64,000 bases of DNA from Spiribacter halobius (GCF_020883455.1 NZ_CP086615.1:1984001-2048000); one strand, 5' to 3'. Positions 52,034 through 61,887 are shown, numbered from the stretch's first letter. Program-made: numbers and translations. Notes: generated by a model from the sequence alone, not told the origin.

Positions 52034-53671
52034 ATGTGTTGCCGGTTTGCTGCGCCGCTCGTGGCGCTCCTGTGCCTGCACTGGGGGAGTGCCCTGCACG
52101 CCTTCGAGCTGCCCGGCTGTGGGCCGCTGGAGGAGTGGGCGGGGACCCTGGAACCCGGGGAGACGTTCGCGCTGCGCGAGGCGGTCGAGGTGACGACGCT
52201 GCTGCGCCCGGAGGTCGTGGTGCCGCTGACGGGGGCGCCGGCGGATGCCTGGTCACGCCAGGATGTGGCCGCCCTGCGGCGTCAGCTCAACGACTGCCGC
52301 GGCGAGGTGCCGGGGGATCAGCCGGCGCGGGCGCGTCAGCTCTACGATGCGATCAAGGCCCTGGACGGGGCGCGGCGGCCGCTGGTGCGCATGAAGCAGG
52401 AGCGGGGGAGGATAGAGACCACGGTCGAGCGGCTGCTGGAGCGGCGGGCCGATGAGCGCCTGCCGGCGCAGCTCGCCCTGACCCAGGACGTTTTCCGCGG
52501 GGAGCCCGCCGCGCCGGAGCGGTACGGCCTGCGGGGCGTGCCCAACTGGATCCGCCACGTGGAGCGCGCCCGGCCGTACCTGACCGGCGCCGAGGTGGAC
52601 GCCCTGGTCGCCCGTCTCGAGACGCGGCGGGCGGCGCTGGCGGCCGAGGCGGCGCGTGTGGCGGCGGAGCGCGAGGCGACGCTCGCGGCGCTGCGCGCGG
52701 AGCTGGCGGCCGTGCCCGAGGACGAGTCGGGGCTGCGGCGGCTGGACGAGCTTCAGCGTTCGCCGCGTCTGAACGAGCTGCCGGCGGAGGCGGGGCGAGC
52801 GTTCCGCGGCGAGGTGCAGCAGCGGCGCCGCACCGTGCTCGCCGCCGTGGAGGCGGAACGCCAGCGCCGATACGCGGCCGAGCGCGCCCGGGCAGCCGAG
52901 GAACGCGCGGCGCGGGAGCGCGCCGCCCGCCAGGCGGCCGAGGCTCGCGCGGCGCAGGAACGGGCCGCCCGCGCCCAGGCGGAACGGGCCCGCCAGCAGC
53001 AAGCTCAGGCCGGCCGTCCCGGCCGGCCGGCTGGGGAGCAGGCGCCCGCGGCGCCGGCCGACGGCGGGATCGCCGCCCATCTGGCGGAGGTCCTTGCCGG
53101 CGACGGTCCCGGCACCCTCACGCTGGTCGGCCTCACGCCCGACACGGCGCAGGGCGAGGTGCTCGAGCACCTGCGCCAGCGCCTGGGCTACGAGGAGATG
53201 ATGTCGCCGTTCTTCACCCGCGCCTGGGGTCGGGGTGACGCGTTCGTCGAGCTACGGACCATGGGCGATGCCGTCGGCCAGCTCGACTACACGGAGTACT
53301 TCCGCCCGGCGCTGGATACCGCGGCCGTGGCGGCCGCGCTGACAGAGCGTTTCGGGCCGCCGGACGCCGTCGAGAGCCTGCGCGGCTCCGGGCGGCTGAT
53401 GACCTGGCGGCGCGACGGCCAGGGGCTGCAGGTCTTCGCGACGGATATCCTGCACGCCGCGGTGCGGCATCAGGGCTACACCGGCCGCATCAGCATCAGT
53501 CTCTGGGACGAGGCCTACGACCGCCATCTGGCCGGGGTGAACCGCCGCTGCGCGGAGCTGCGCGACCGGCCGCAGGATCAGTGGAGCATGAACGATGGCC
53601 AGTACTTCAGTGCCAACTGCCCGCTGATGTCCAACGCCGAGCGGCACGCCGGGGTGCAGGTGGTGGAGTAG
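52034..53671 (+). CDS. Secreted coiled-coil protein of unknown function
   Basis: This 545-aa protein has a signal peptide (MCCRFAAPLVALLCLHWGSA, cleavage probably after LHA). The ATG at 52034 has GGGAGGGG upstream. The mature N-terminal part has two cysteines (LPGCGPLEEW, LNDCRGEVPGD). Residues ~200-345 are a highly charged Ala/Arg/Glu coiled coil (ERARAAEERAARERAARQAA). A globular C-terminal domain (~360-545) contains aromatic motifs (MMSPFFTRAWGRGDAFVEL, HQGYTGRISISLWDEAYDRH) and two cysteines. I do not recognise the family. Periplasmic location is inferred. The hybrid kinase follows after 81 bp on the same strand. Confidence 0.8.
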   Translation: MCCRFAAPLVALLCLHWGSALHAFELPGCGPLEEWAGTLEPGETFALREAVEVTTLLRPEVVVPLTGAPADAWSRQDVAALRRQLNDCRGEVPGDQPARARQLYDAIKALDGARRPLVRMKQERGRIETTVERLLERRADERLPAQLALTQDVFRGEPAAPERYGLRGVPNWIRHVERARPYLTGAEVDALVARLETRRAALAAEAARVAAEREATLAALRAELAAVPEDESGLRRLDELQRSPRLNELPAEAGRAFRGEVQQRRRTVLAAVEAERQRRYAAERARAAEERAARERAARQAAEARAAQERAARAQAERARQQQAQAGRPGRPAGEQAPAAPADGGIAAHLAEVLAGDGPGTLTLVGLTPDTAQGEVLEHLRQRLGYEEMMSPFFTRAWGRGDAFVELRTMGDAVGQLDYTEYFRPALDTAAVAAALTERFGPPDAVESLRGSGRLMTWRRDGQGLQVFATDILHAAVRHQGYTGRISISLWDEAYDRHLAGVNRRCAELRDRPQDQWSMNDGQYFSANCPLMSNAERHAGVQVVE

Positions 53672-53752
53672 CGTCGCCATCGCGGGCGAGCACCACAGGC
53701 GTCCCGGCACCGCGCCCGACAGGCGGCGCCGAGAACGGCTATCCTGCGCGTA

Positions 53753-55912
53753 ATGCAAAGCCCACTGGTTCCCCGGCCCCGCGAGCCACGCCTCAGGCGC
53801 CACACCCTGGTGGCGCTGGTCTACCTCGTGGCGGCGTCGGCCTACATCCTGATCAGCGGCATCGGCCTCGCCTGGCGCTACGAGTACGACGTCATCGTGC
53901 TGCGTGCGGAGACGCTGAAGGGGCTGGGCTTCGTCATCGTCACCTCCGGGTTGCTCTGGTACGGGCTCAAGCGTGCCTACCACACCCGGCTGTTCGGGGA
54001 GCGCATCTTCACCACGCTGGTGGAGTCCCTGGACGATGCCGTGCTGGTGCTGCGGCTGCCCGAGCGGGTGGTCGTCTATGCCAATCCGGAGGCCGAGCGG
54101 CTGTTCGGCTATCCGGAATCGGCGCTGGCTGGCGCCGATACGCGCCGCCTGCACGTGGACGAGGCGAGCTTCGCGCAGTTCCAGGCGCTGAGCGCCGGCG
54201 AGGTGGCGGCCGGCAGGCCGTACCGTGGCGAGTTCACCATGCGCGCCCGGGACGGGCGCGTGTTCCCCACCGAGCACCTGGTGTCCATGTTCACCGTCGA
54301 CGGCAGCGAGCGGTACGCGGTGAGCGTGGTGCGCGACATCACCGAGCGCCGGCGGCGCGAGGAGGCGGTGCGCGAGAGCGAGGCGCGCTTTCGGCAGCTG
54401 GCGGAGAATCTGCGCGAGGTGTTCTGGATCTCGAGCCCCGACAAGCGGGTGATGGAGTACGTCAGCCCCGCCTTCGAGAGCATCTGGGGCCATCCGCCGC
54501 AGGCGCTTTACGAGCGCCCAACCCTGTTTCTCGAGACCATCCACCCGGACGACCGGCCGGCCGTCGAGGCAGCGCTGCCGCTGCAGCGCGAGGGCCGCTA
54601 CGACATCGAGTACCGCATCATCCGCCCCGATGGCGCGACCGCCTGGATCTGGGACCGCGCCGTGCCCATCGCGGATGACGCCGGCGAGGTCTATCGCATC
54701 GTCGGCGTCGCCGAGGACATCACCGAGCTCAAGCTCGCCGAGCAGCGCTTCCAGCAGGCCCAGAAGATGGAGGCCGTGGGCAACCTGGCCGGCGGCATCG
54801 CCCATGACTTCAACAACCTGCTGACTATCATTCTGGGCAGCCTGGAGGCGCTGGAGGATGGGGGCACGGCCCTGCCCGAGCGCGATGCGGCCCGCATCGC
54901 CTCCGCCCGGCGCGCGGCCGAGCGTGGCGCCGACCTCACCCGCCGCCTGCTCGCCTTCGGCCGCGGCCATGCCACCGTGTCCGTGGACGTCGACGTCAAC
55001 CGCCTGATCGACGACTCCCACCGCATCCTGGCCCGCACCCTCGGCGAGGACATCGAGCTGCACATCGAGCCCGTGCGCCCGCCGGCCTGGGTCAGTGTGG
55101 ACCCGACCCGGCTCGAGTCCGGGCTGCTCAACCTCGCCGTCAACGCCCGGGACGCCATGCCCGGCGGCGGCGGGCTGACGATCCGCGCCGTGCGCGAGCG
55201 GGTGGATGCGCGGCAGGCCGAGTCGCTCGGCCTCGCCGCCGACGCCCCGTACGTGGTGATCGAGGTGACGGACACCGGCACCGGCATGACGCCGGAGGTG
55301 CAGAGCCACGCCTTTGAGCCCTTTTTCACCACCAAGGAGGCGGGGCGCGGCAGTGGCCTTGGCCTCAGCACGCTCTATGGCTTCGCGCGCCAGTCCGGGG
55401 GTACGGTGACCATGGCCAGCACACCGGGGCAGGGCACCTGCTTCCGGCTCTACCTGCCGGAGGGCGAAGCCCCGGTACCAGCGGCGGCGGAGGTGGGCAA
55501 TCCCCGCGCGGAGCCGTCCGCCGACCCCCTCCGGGGCCTGCAGGTCCTGCTGGTGGAAGACGACGATACCGTGCGCCAGCTGGTCGTCGATCAGCTGCAG
55601 GCCCTCGGCTGCGCAGTCACCGCCGTGGACCGCGGCGACGCCGCCAGGGAGCGCCTCGAGGCCGGAGTGCCGGGTTTTGATGTCCTAATCAGCGACGTGG
55701 TCATGCCGGGGGGCCTCAGCGGCCCGGAGCTCGCCCGCGAGGCCCGCCAGCGCTGGCCGGCACTGCGCGTGCTGCTGACCTCCGGCTACCCGGACCGCGC
55801 CAGCGAGGCGGGGGCGGACCTGCCGGAAGGCGTCGCCTTCCTGGCCAAGCCGTTCCGCGCGGCCCAGCTTGCCGCGGCGCTGCGGGCGCTGTGCGGGCCG
55901 CCGACGGACTGA
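53753..55912 (+). CDS. Membrane PAS-PAS hybrid sensor histidine kinase with receiver
   Basis: This 719-aa protein has two N-terminal membrane helices (~18-40, [20 protein letters not shown]; ~57-70). PAS domain 1 covers ~85-205 ([20 protein letters not shown]). PAS domain 2, with a PAC motif, covers ~210-335 ([20 protein letters not shown]). HisKA has phospho-His351 in [20 protein letters not shown]. HATPase shows [20 protein letters not shown] and [20 protein letters not shown]. The C-terminal receiver has Asp648 in [10 protein letters not shown]. The periplasmic loop is only ~15 residues, so sensing is probably cytosolic through the PAS domains. No cognate regulator is adjacent. Confidence 0.94.
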   Translation: MQSPLVPRPREPRLRRHTLVALVYLVAASAYILISGIGLAWRYEYDVIVLRAETLKGLGFVIVTSGLLWYGLKRAYHTRLFGERIFTTLVESLDDAVLVLRLPERVVVYANPEAERLFGYPESALAGADTRRLHVDEASFAQFQALSAGEVAAGRPYRGEFTMRARDGRVFPTEHLVSMFTVDGSERYAVSVVRDITERRRREEAVRESEARFRQLAENLREVFWISSPDKRVMEYVSPAFESIWGHPPQALYERPTLFLETIHPDDRPAVEAALPLQREGRYDIEYRIIRPDGATAWIWDRAVPIADDAGEVYRIVGVAEDITELKLAEQRFQQAQKMEAVGNLAGGIAHDFNNLLTIILGSLEALEDGGTALPERDAARIASARRAAERGADLTRRLLAFGRGHATVSVDVDVNRLIDDSHRILARTLGEDIELHIEPVRPPAWVSVDPTRLESGLLNLAVNARDAMPGGGGLTIRAVRERVDARQAESLGLAADAPYVVIEVTDTGTGMTPEVQSHAFEPFFTTKEAGRGSGLGLSTLYGFARQSGGTVTMASTPGQGTCFRLYLPEGEAPVPAAAEVGNPRAEPSADPLRGLQVLLVEDDDTVRQLVVDQLQALGCAVTAVDRGDAARERLEAGVPGFDVLISDVVMPGGLSGPELAREARQRWPALRVLLTSGYPDRASEAGADLPEGVAFLAKPFRAAQLAAALRALCGPPTD

Positions 55913-56051
55913 ACGCCGGCGCAGCCATGCGCCGCCGATCTCCGCCGACGCCGGCTTCGCTCCGTGGTGCTGGCCGGCTTCGCGCGGGATTCAGCACGGG
56001 GGCGCGCCCCAGGCGGGCAGTTCTGGCCGTGCTGGCATGATCCGAACGTCC

Positions 56052-56075
56052 GGGAGCGGCGCCCTCGCCGCGAAC
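56052..56075. repeat. REP-like element between the kinase and merR genes
   Basis: GGGAGCGGCGCCCTCGCCGC (56052-56071) followed by GAAC is an intergenic copy of the sequence found inside cheB (36590-36606, 36659-36675) and, diverged, inside parP. The 194-bp gap between these convergent genes holds nothing else I can name. Confidence 0.65.
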
Positions 56076-56106
56076 GGGGCGCTGCGGTCGCCGCGGGTGG
56101 CGGCGC

Positions 56107-56565
56107 CTACAGCGAGCTCACCCGGGCCTCGCCGGCGGGCTCGGCGGGCGCGCCGTGGTCCGTGCGGCAGCGGCGGTGATCGGCCAGGGCCTCGATCACC
56201 CGGCAGCCGCTCGCGTGGCCCTCGCAGCGGTCGGCGAGCATCCGCTGCAGTTCCGCCTCCAGCGCCTGCAGTCGCTCGATACGCGAGCGCACGTTGGCGA
56301 GATGGGCCTCGGCGATGGCGTCGGCGGCGTCACAGGGCTGCTCCGGGTGGTCGCTCAGGGCGAGCAGATCGCGCACTGCCTCCACCGAGAAGCCGAGCTC
56401 CCGCGCATGGCGGATGAAGCTCAGCCGCTCGGCATCCGCCTGCCGGTAGCGGCGCTGGTTGCCGCTGGTGCGCGCCGGCGGCGGCAGCAGGCCAAGCTGC
56501 TCGTAGTAGCGCACGCCCTGGGCGGAGCAGCCGCTGCGCCGGGCGAGCTCGCCGATGGTCAGCAT
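56107..56565 (-). CDS. MerR-family metal regulator (CadR/PbrR-like)
   Basis: This 152-aa regulator has the MerR helix-turn-helix MLTIGELARRSGCSAQGVRY and YEQLGLLPPPARTSGNQRRY, a dimerisation helix and a C-terminal metal loop. Cysteines are at 78 (EQPCDAAD), 114 (DRCEGHASG) and 121 (GCRVIEAL), the spacing of the Cd/Pb/Zn-responsive CadR/PbrR branch. It is divergent from the P-type ATPase, with a MerR-type operator between them. The start codon is set by the conserved MxIGELA. Confidence 0.93.
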   Translation of the reverse strand: MLTIGELARRSGCSAQGVRYYEQLGLLPPPARTSGNQRRYRQADAERLSFIRHARELGFSVEAVRDLLALSDHPEQPCDAADAIAEAHLANVRSRIERLQALEAELQRMLADRCEGHASGCRVIEALADHRRCRTDHGAPAEPAGEARVSSL

Positions 56566-56615
56566 GGGGTGCCTCCAGGGTCGGGCCGCATGGGTGTCAC
56601 CCGACAGTGTAACCC

Positions 56616-56646
56616 TTGAACCTACAGCGGCTGTAGGTCGTAGCCT
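56616..56646 (+). promoter_or_regulatory. MerR-type promoter/operator of the metal ATPase
   Basis: TTGAAC (56616-56621) and TAGCCT (56641-56646) are separated by 19 bp, the long spacer typical of MerR-regulated promoters. A perfect 8-bp dyad ACCTACAG-CGG-CTGTAGGT (56620-56638) lies in it. The activated regulator would untwist this spacer to start transcription of the ATPase gene. Confidence 0.92.
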
Positions 56647-56666
56647 CCTCACGAGGAGGTGGGCCG

Positions 56667-58940
56667 ATGAGTCAATGCTGCGGTTCCGACGCCTGTGAGT
56701 CCGCCGATGGCGACGGGGCGACCCGGGGCAGGGCACGCGTCTACGTCGTCGAAGGGCTTTGCTGTGCCCAGGAGGTGACCGCGCTGAAGCAGGCCCTCGG
56801 GCCGCTGGTGGGCGATCCAGAGAGGCTCGGCTTCGATGTGATGCGAGGGCGGCTGCGCGTGCCCGCGGAGGCGCCGGTGAGCGACGCCCGCATTCGCGAG
56901 GCCGTCGCCAGCACGGGCATGACCGCGCGCCCGGAAGCGGCCGGCGACACCGGGAGCGCGGGGCCCGCGGACCGCCGCCCGCTGCGCGCGGCGCTGGCGA
57001 GCGCGGGGCTGATCGTGCTCGCGCTGGTGCATCACGTGGCGGTGAGCTGGGAGGGCAGCCTCGGCTCCTTGCTGCGCGGCGAGGGCGTAGGCCTGCCGCT
57101 GCCGGAGCTGCTGCTCTATCTGGCTGCCATCGTGACCGGCGGGCGATTCGTCGCCGTGCGCGCCTGGTACGCGCTGCGCCGGCGGCGCCTGGACATGCAC
57201 GTGCTGATGACGGTTGCCGTCGTCGGTGCCATGGTGCTCGGCGAATGGCTCGAAGGGGCCATGGTCGTGTGCCTGTTTGCCGTCTCCCTCGCGCTCGAGA
57301 GCTGGAGCGTCGGCCGCGCCCGGCGGGCGGTCGAGCGGCTGCTGGACCTGCGCCCGGAGACTGCCCGCGTGCGCACTGCGGATGGCACATGGGCCGAGCG
57401 GCCGGCGGCCGAGGTGGCGGAGGGCAGCCGCATCCAGATCCGCCCGGGTGACCGGGTACCGCTGGATGGCCAGGTACTCGATGGCGCGAGCAGCGTGGAT
57501 CAGGCGGCGGTCACCGGCGAAAGCGTGCCGGTGGCGAAGGCGGCCGGGGACACGGTCTACGCCGGTACCGTCAACGTCGAGGGCACCCTGGAGGCACGCA
57601 CCACGGCGCCGGCGGACGGCACGCTGCTTGCGCGCATCCTGCATCTGGTGGAGGCCGCCGAAGGCGGCCGCGCCGAGACCGAGCAGTGGGTGGACCGCTT
57701 CGCCCGCGTCTACACGCCGGCGGTGTTCGCCGCCGCGCTCGCCACGGCCTTCATCCTGCCCTGGCTGCCGGGGTGGACCCTCGCCGAGGGCGTCTACAGC
57801 GCCCTGGTGCTGCTGGTGATCGCCTGCCCCTGCGCGCTGGTGATCTCCACGCCGGTGAGCATGGTGGCGGGGCTCGCGAGCGCGGCCCGCCACGGGGTGC
57901 TGATCAAGGGCGGGCGCTTCCTGGAGCTGCCGGCACAGGCGCGCGCGGTGGTGCTGGACAAGACCGGCACCCTCACGGCCGGGCGCCACCGGGTCACCGC
58001 GGCGGTGGCGCTGCCGGGGCGCGACGAGGCCGACCTGCACCGCGTCGCCGCGGCGCTCGCCGCCCACAGCAGCCATCCGCTGTCGGCGGCGATCCGTGCG
58101 GCGCTGCCGGCGCCGGCCGGGCAGGCCGCTGAGGCGTCCGCGGTGGTGGCGGCGCCCGGGCGGGGCGTCAGCGGGGAGCTGGACGGCCGGATGGTGGCCC
58201 TCGGGGCGGTGCGGTTCCTGGCGGAGCGGGGGCTGGACACCCGTGCGCTGGAGGCCGCCACGGCCGCCCACGAGGCCGCGGGCGAGACCGTGGTGGCGGT
58301 CGCTGACGGCACCGGGCCGGTCGGCTTCTTCGCCCTCGCCGACCGCCCCCGACCGGAGGCCGCGGCGGCGCTGCAGGACCTGCGCCGGCTCGGGGTGGGC
58401 ACCCGCGTCATGCTCACGGGCGACAAGCGCCGCACGGCGGAGGGCGTGGCCCGCGGGCTGGACCTCACCGGGATCGAGGCCGAGCTGCTGCCGGAGGGCA
58501 AGGTGGACGCCGTGGCCCGGCTCGCCCGCCGCCACTCGCCGCTGATCTTCGTTGGCGACGGGGTGAACGACGCACCGGCCATGGCACGGGCCGACCTCGG
58601 AATCGCCATGGGCGCGCTCGGCAGCGATGTCGCCATCGAGACCGCGGATATCGCGCTGATGACCGACGAGCTCGACCGGCTGCCCTGGCTCGTCCGCCAC
58701 GCCCGGCGGACGCTGCGCGTCATCCGCCAGAACGTGTTTACCGCGCTGGGCGTCAAGCTCGTGTTCGTGGTGCTGGCGCTGCTGGGGATGGCGAGCCTGT
58801 GGGGGGCGATTGCGGCGGATGTGGGCACGACGCTGCTGGTGGTGCTGAACGCCCTGCGCCTGCTGCGGGCCGATGCGCCATCGGCTCCTGCGGCGGCGGG
58901 CGCAGAGGCGCCGGCGCTCGACGCGGCGTCACACGGCTGA
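56667..58940 (+). CDS. P1B-type heavy-metal-translocating ATPase (Zn/Cd/Pb type)
   Basis: This 757-aa exporter has N-terminal cysteines (MSQCCGSDAC), then an HMA-like domain whose metal motif is GLCCAQEV (Cys32-Cys33-x-x-Glu36), the CCxxE variant known from plant HMA2/HMA4, not the common GMxCxxC. Then follow membrane helices, the actuator VTGES segment, the intramembrane CPC at 387-389, phosphorylation Asp431 in DKTGTLTAG, the HP dipeptide (SSHPLS), and the hinge GDGVNDAPAMARADLGIAMG. The CPC with a Zn/Cd/Pb-type MerR partner suggests efflux of divalent soft metals. GAGGAGG lies upstream of the ATG. Confidence 0.95.
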   Translation: MSQCCGSDACESADGDGATRGRARVYVVEGLCCAQEVTALKQALGPLVGDPERLGFDVMRGRLRVPAEAPVSDARIREAVASTGMTARPEAAGDTGSAGPADRRPLRAALASAGLIVLALVHHVAVSWEGSLGSLLRGEGVGLPLPELLLYLAAIVTGGRFVAVRAWYALRRRRLDMHVLMTVAVVGAMVLGEWLEGAMVVCLFAVSLALESWSVGRARRAVERLLDLRPETARVRTADGTWAERPAAEVAEGSRIQIRPGDRVPLDGQVLDGASSVDQAAVTGESVPVAKAAGDTVYAGTVNVEGTLEARTTAPADGTLLARILHLVEAAEGGRAETEQWVDRFARVYTPAVFAAALATAFILPWLPGWTLAEGVYSALVLLVIACPCALVISTPVSMVAGLASAARHGVLIKGGRFLELPAQARAVVLDKTGTLTAGRHRVTAAVALPGRDEADLHRVAAALAAHSSHPLSAAIRAALPAPAGQAAEASAVVAAPGRGVSGELDGRMVALGAVRFLAERGLDTRALEAATAAHEAAGETVVAVADGTGPVGFFALADRPRPEAAAALQDLRRLGVGTRVMLTGDKRRTAEGVARGLDLTGIEAELLPEGKVDAVARLARRHSPLIFVGDGVNDAPAMARADLGIAMGALGSDVAIETADIALMTDELDRLPWLVRHARRTLRVIRQNVFTALGVKLVFVVLALLGMASLWGAIAADVGTTLLVVLNALRLLRADAPSAPAAAGAEAPALDAASHG

Positions 58941-58997
58941 CCGGAGCGATCCGCTACACTGGGGGCAGGTAGGCTACCCGGCGGGAGGCGCGACGCG

Positions 58998-59666
58998 ATG
59001 GCGCTGGCGAGCCGTGACTACTCCGCCGCCGAGCAGTGCGCCGACCGCTGGCTGCACCGGGTCGGCATCGGCGTGGCCGTGGTCGGCGTCGGCGTGCTGC
59101 TCTGGCTGGCGGCGGGCCGGCACGATGCGCTGCTGCTGGTTGGCGTTGCCCTCTACAGCGTCGGCCTGCTGGCGATGCTGGTGGCCTCCGCAGTGGCCAA
59201 CCACCATCTGGGCGCCAGCGGCGAGGGGCTGCTCTGGCGCGAGCGCTTCGACCACGCGGCGATCTTCCTCATGATCGCCGGGACCTACACCCCCTTCACG
59301 CTGACCGTGCTCGCCGGGCCCTGGGGCGTGGGGCTGCTGGCCTTCGTCTGGAGCCTGGCGCTCGCCGGCGCGGGGCTGAAGCTCACGGGCCGGCTCGGCT
59401 ACGGGGCCTCCATAGCGCTGTACCTGCTGCTCGGCTGGAGCATCCTGCCCGCGCTGAAGCCGCTGGTGGCGGGGCTCGCCCTTCCGGCGATGGTGCTGCT
59501 GGTCGCCGGGGGTGTGGTCTACACCGCGGGCGTGCTGGTGTTCGTCTGCTCACGGCTGCCTTTCCATACTGCGATCTGGCACGGCATGGTGATGGCGGCG
59601 GCAGGCTGCCACTACGCCGCCGTGCTGCTCGGCGTGGTGGTTCCCGCAGGCACTGGCAACCTCTGA
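58998..59666 (+). CDS. Hemolysin III family membrane protein
   Basis: This 222-aa protein has seven predicted membrane helices. The PAQR/HlyIII signature residues are visible in ERFDHAAIFLMIAGTYTPFT (second conserved region) and FHTAIWHGMVMAAAGCHYAA (third, with the two His). Bacterial YqfA-like members are possible Zn-dependent lipid hydrolases; the activity is uncertain. It lies 57 bp after the ATPase gene and 7 bp before the methyltransferase gene. Confidence 0.92.
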   Translation: MALASRDYSAAEQCADRWLHRVGIGVAVVGVGVLLWLAAGRHDALLLVGVALYSVGLLAMLVASAVANHHLGASGEGLLWRERFDHAAIFLMIAGTYTPFTLTVLAGPWGVGLLAFVWSLALAGAGLKLTGRLGYGASIALYLLLGWSILPALKPLVAGLALPAMVLLVAGGVVYTAGVLVFVCSRLPFHTAIWHGMVMAAAGCHYAAVLLGVVVPAGTGNL

Positions 59667-59673
59667 GCACGCC

Positions 59674-60300
59674 ATGACAGAGGCCGACGATCGCGCCCAC
59701 TGGGAGCACATCTACGCCACCCGCTCGCCGGAAGCGGTGAGCTGGTATCAGGCCGAGCCGACGCGCTCCCTGGAGCTCATCGAGGCCAGCGGGGCCGGGC
59801 CGCACAGCGCCCTGGTGGATGTGGGCGCGGGCGCGTCGCGGCTGGTGGATTGCCTGCTGGCACGCGGCTGGCAGGACATCACCGTTCTGGATTTCTCCGT
59901 CACCGCCCTGGAGGCCGCGCAGTGCCGCCTCGGCGAGCCGGCGGCGGCGGTGAACTGGCTGGTGGCCGATGTGCGCGAGTACCGGCCCGAGCGCCCGTTC
60001 GACCTCTGGCACGACCGCGCCGTCTTCCATTTCCTCACCGATGCGGCGGACCGGGAGGCCTATCGGCGATCCCTCGAGGCCGCGCTGCGCCCGGGCGGGC
60101 ACGTGGTCATGGCCACCTTCGGGCCGGACGGTCCCGAGCGCTGCAGCGGCCTGCCTGTGGTCCGCTACGACGCCGAAGCCCTCACCGCCGCCCTGGGCAG
60201 CGGCTTCCGCCTGCTCGAGGAGCGCGCGGAGCAGCACCGGACCCCAAGCGGCGTGACCCAGGCCTTCCGCTACTTCCTGTTGCGGCGGGAGGGTGCGTAG
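59674..60300 (+). CDS. Class I SAM-dependent methyltransferase
   Basis: This 208-aa protein has a Rossmann-type methyltransferase fold: motif I ALVDVGAGASRLVDCLLARG (~46-65), motif II acidic end ITVLDFSVTALEAAQ, DVREYRPERPFDLWHDRAVF and LRPGGHVVMATFGPDGPERC. The N-terminal HWEHIYATRSPEAVSWYQAE ('W...y....... vsWyq') belongs to a common bacterial group of small, uncharacterised methyltransferases related to thiopurine/tellurite-type enzymes. It starts 7 bp after the HlyIII gene; substrate unknown. Confidence 0.9.
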   Translation: MTEADDRAHWEHIYATRSPEAVSWYQAEPTRSLELIEASGAGPHSALVDVGAGASRLVDCLLARGWQDITVLDFSVTALEAAQCRLGEPAAAVNWLVADVREYRPERPFDLWHDRAVFHFLTDAADREAYRRSLEAALRPGGHVVMATFGPDGPERCSGLPVVRYDAEALTAALGSGFRLLEERAEQHRTPSGVTQAFRYFLLRREGA

Positions 60301-60333
60301 CGCGCCTGTCGCCGCCGGTGCCGGGCAGGAGGC

Positions 60334-61710
60334 TCATGGCGCGTCCATGAGTCGCCGCACGCAGCCGTTCAGCGCCGCCACGGCGTCCCGGGGATCGGCG
60401 CCTGTCAGCCGGCCGTCCCGAACCCGCGGCATGCCGTGTACCAACACCAGATCTGCCCGCGGCGGCGGGCTCAGCACCAGCGCCGCCAGCGGGTCATGCA
60501 CCGCGCCGCCGGCGAACGCCGGGTCGTCCAGGCGGAAGGCCGCGATGTCGCCCACGCAGCCGGCGGCCAGGCGGCCGAGCTCGGGGCGCCCGAGCACGGC
60601 GGCGCCGCCCCGCGTGGCCAGCTCCAGCGCCTCCGCCGGCGTGAGGGCGCCCGCGCCGCCCCCGGCGCGCTGCAGCAGCAGCGCCTGGCGGGCCTCCTGG
60701 AGGAGGTGACTGCTGTCGTTGGAAGCGGCGCCGTCGGTGCCGATGCCCACCGTCAGTCCGGCCTCGCGCAGAGCGCGTACCGGGGCGATGCCGGTGCCGA
60801 GGCGCATGTTGGAGCACGGGCAGTGGGCGATGCCACAGCCATGGTGGCCAAGGCGCAGGCGCTCGGTGGCGTCGAGGTGGATGCCGTGGGCGAACCAGAC
60901 GTCTGCGCCGACCCACTCCAGGGATTCCGCGTAGCCGGCCGGCGTGGTGCCGAGCGCACGCCGGCAGAAGTCCCGTTCCTCGCGGCTCTCGGCCAGATGG
61001 GTGTGCAGACCGACGCCATGCCGGCGGGCCAGTGCGGCGGTGCTGCGCATCAGCGCCGGGGTGACCGAGTACGGCGAGCAGGGCGCGAGGGCGATGCGCA
61101 GCATCGCGCCCGGCGCGGGGTCGTGGTAGCGGGCCAGGACGCGCTCGCAGTCGGCGATGATGGCGTCATCCTCCTCCACCGCTTCATCCGGGGGCAGGCC
61201 GCCGCGGCTGGCACCGAGGGAGATGGCGCCGCGACAGGCATGCAGCCGCAGCCCGAGCGGCGCCACCGCCTCGATCACGTCGTCGACACGGCAGCCATTC
61301 GGCCAGAAATAGCCGTGGTCGACGCTGGTGGTACAGCCCGAGAGCAGCAGCTCCATCGCGGTGACCCGTGCGGCGGCGTGCAGGGCCGGCGGGTCGATGC
61401 GGGACCAGAGTGGATACTGGGCCCGCAGCCAGTCGAAGAGCCCCAGGCTCTGTGCCGCCGGCCAGCAGCGCGTGAGCGTCTGGAAGAAATGGTGATGGGT
61501 GTTGATGAGCCCGGGGACGAGCACGTGCCGGCTGACGTCAATGGTGGCGGCGGCGTGGCCGGCCAGCTCGGCGGCGGGACCGATGCGCTCGATCCAGCCG
61601 TCGCGCAGCAGCAGGCTGATATCGCGCTGCAGCTGCGGGCCGTTGCCCGTATCCACCAGCGCGGCCCCGGCGTCGCGCAGCAGCAGAGTGTTCCCGTCGT
61701 CACCGGACAT
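60334..61710 (-). CDS. Amidohydrolase, 8-oxoguanine deaminase-like (AtzA/TrzN group)
   Basis: This 458-aa metal-dependent deaminase has N-terminal metal ligands His72/His74 in GLINTHHHFFQTLTR, then VDHGYFWPNG, GLHTHLAESREERDF (His), WFAHGIHLD (His) and VGIGTDGAASNDSSHLLQEA (Asp). The HHFFQTLTR and GTDGxASNDSSxLL strings are those of 8-oxoguanine deaminases and closely related guanine/s-triazine-type deaminases. Role: purine salvage or removal of oxidised guanine. GAGGAGG precedes the ATG. No other purine gene is adjacent. Confidence 0.88.
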   Translation of the reverse strand: MSGDDGNTLLLRDAGAALVDTGNGPQLQRDISLLLRDGWIERIGPAAELAGHAAATIDVSRHVLVPGLINTHHHFFQTLTRCWPAAQSLGLFDWLRAQYPLWSRIDPPALHAAARVTAMELLLSGCTTSVDHGYFWPNGCRVDDVIEAVAPLGLRLHACRGAISLGASRGGLPPDEAVEEDDAIIADCERVLARYHDPAPGAMLRIALAPCSPYSVTPALMRSTAALARRHGVGLHTHLAESREERDFCRRALGTTPAGYAESLEWVGADVWFAHGIHLDATERLRLGHHGCGIAHCPCSNMRLGTGIAPVRALREAGLTVGIGTDGAASNDSSHLLQEARQALLLQRAGGGAGALTPAEALELATRGGAAVLGRPELGRLAAGCVGDIAAFRLDDPAFAGGAVHDPLAALVLSPPPRADLVLVHGMPRVRDGRLTGADPRDAVAALNGCVRRLMDAP

Positions 61711-61887
61711 GGGCCCGGTACCTCCTCGCCCCCGGCGGCCGCGGCGCCGCCGCCTGAATGCCCCCGATGGGGGTGATCCGTGTCGACAGCCCGTCCGTTC
61801 CGTAACGGGTGCCGTGAGGCAAGGGTAGCGGCTGGTGACCGGTTGGGCTTGCCGGGCGAGAGTGGCCGGTGCAGGGGAGCCGCCGGA

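Noticed and set aside
53252-55309. 685-codon minus-strand frame opposite the hybrid kinase
   Set aside because: The kinase on the other strand has all catalytic motifs; the antisense product has none.
56649-58700. 683-codon minus-strand frame opposite the metal ATPase
   Set aside because: It is a shadow of the P-type ATPase gene.
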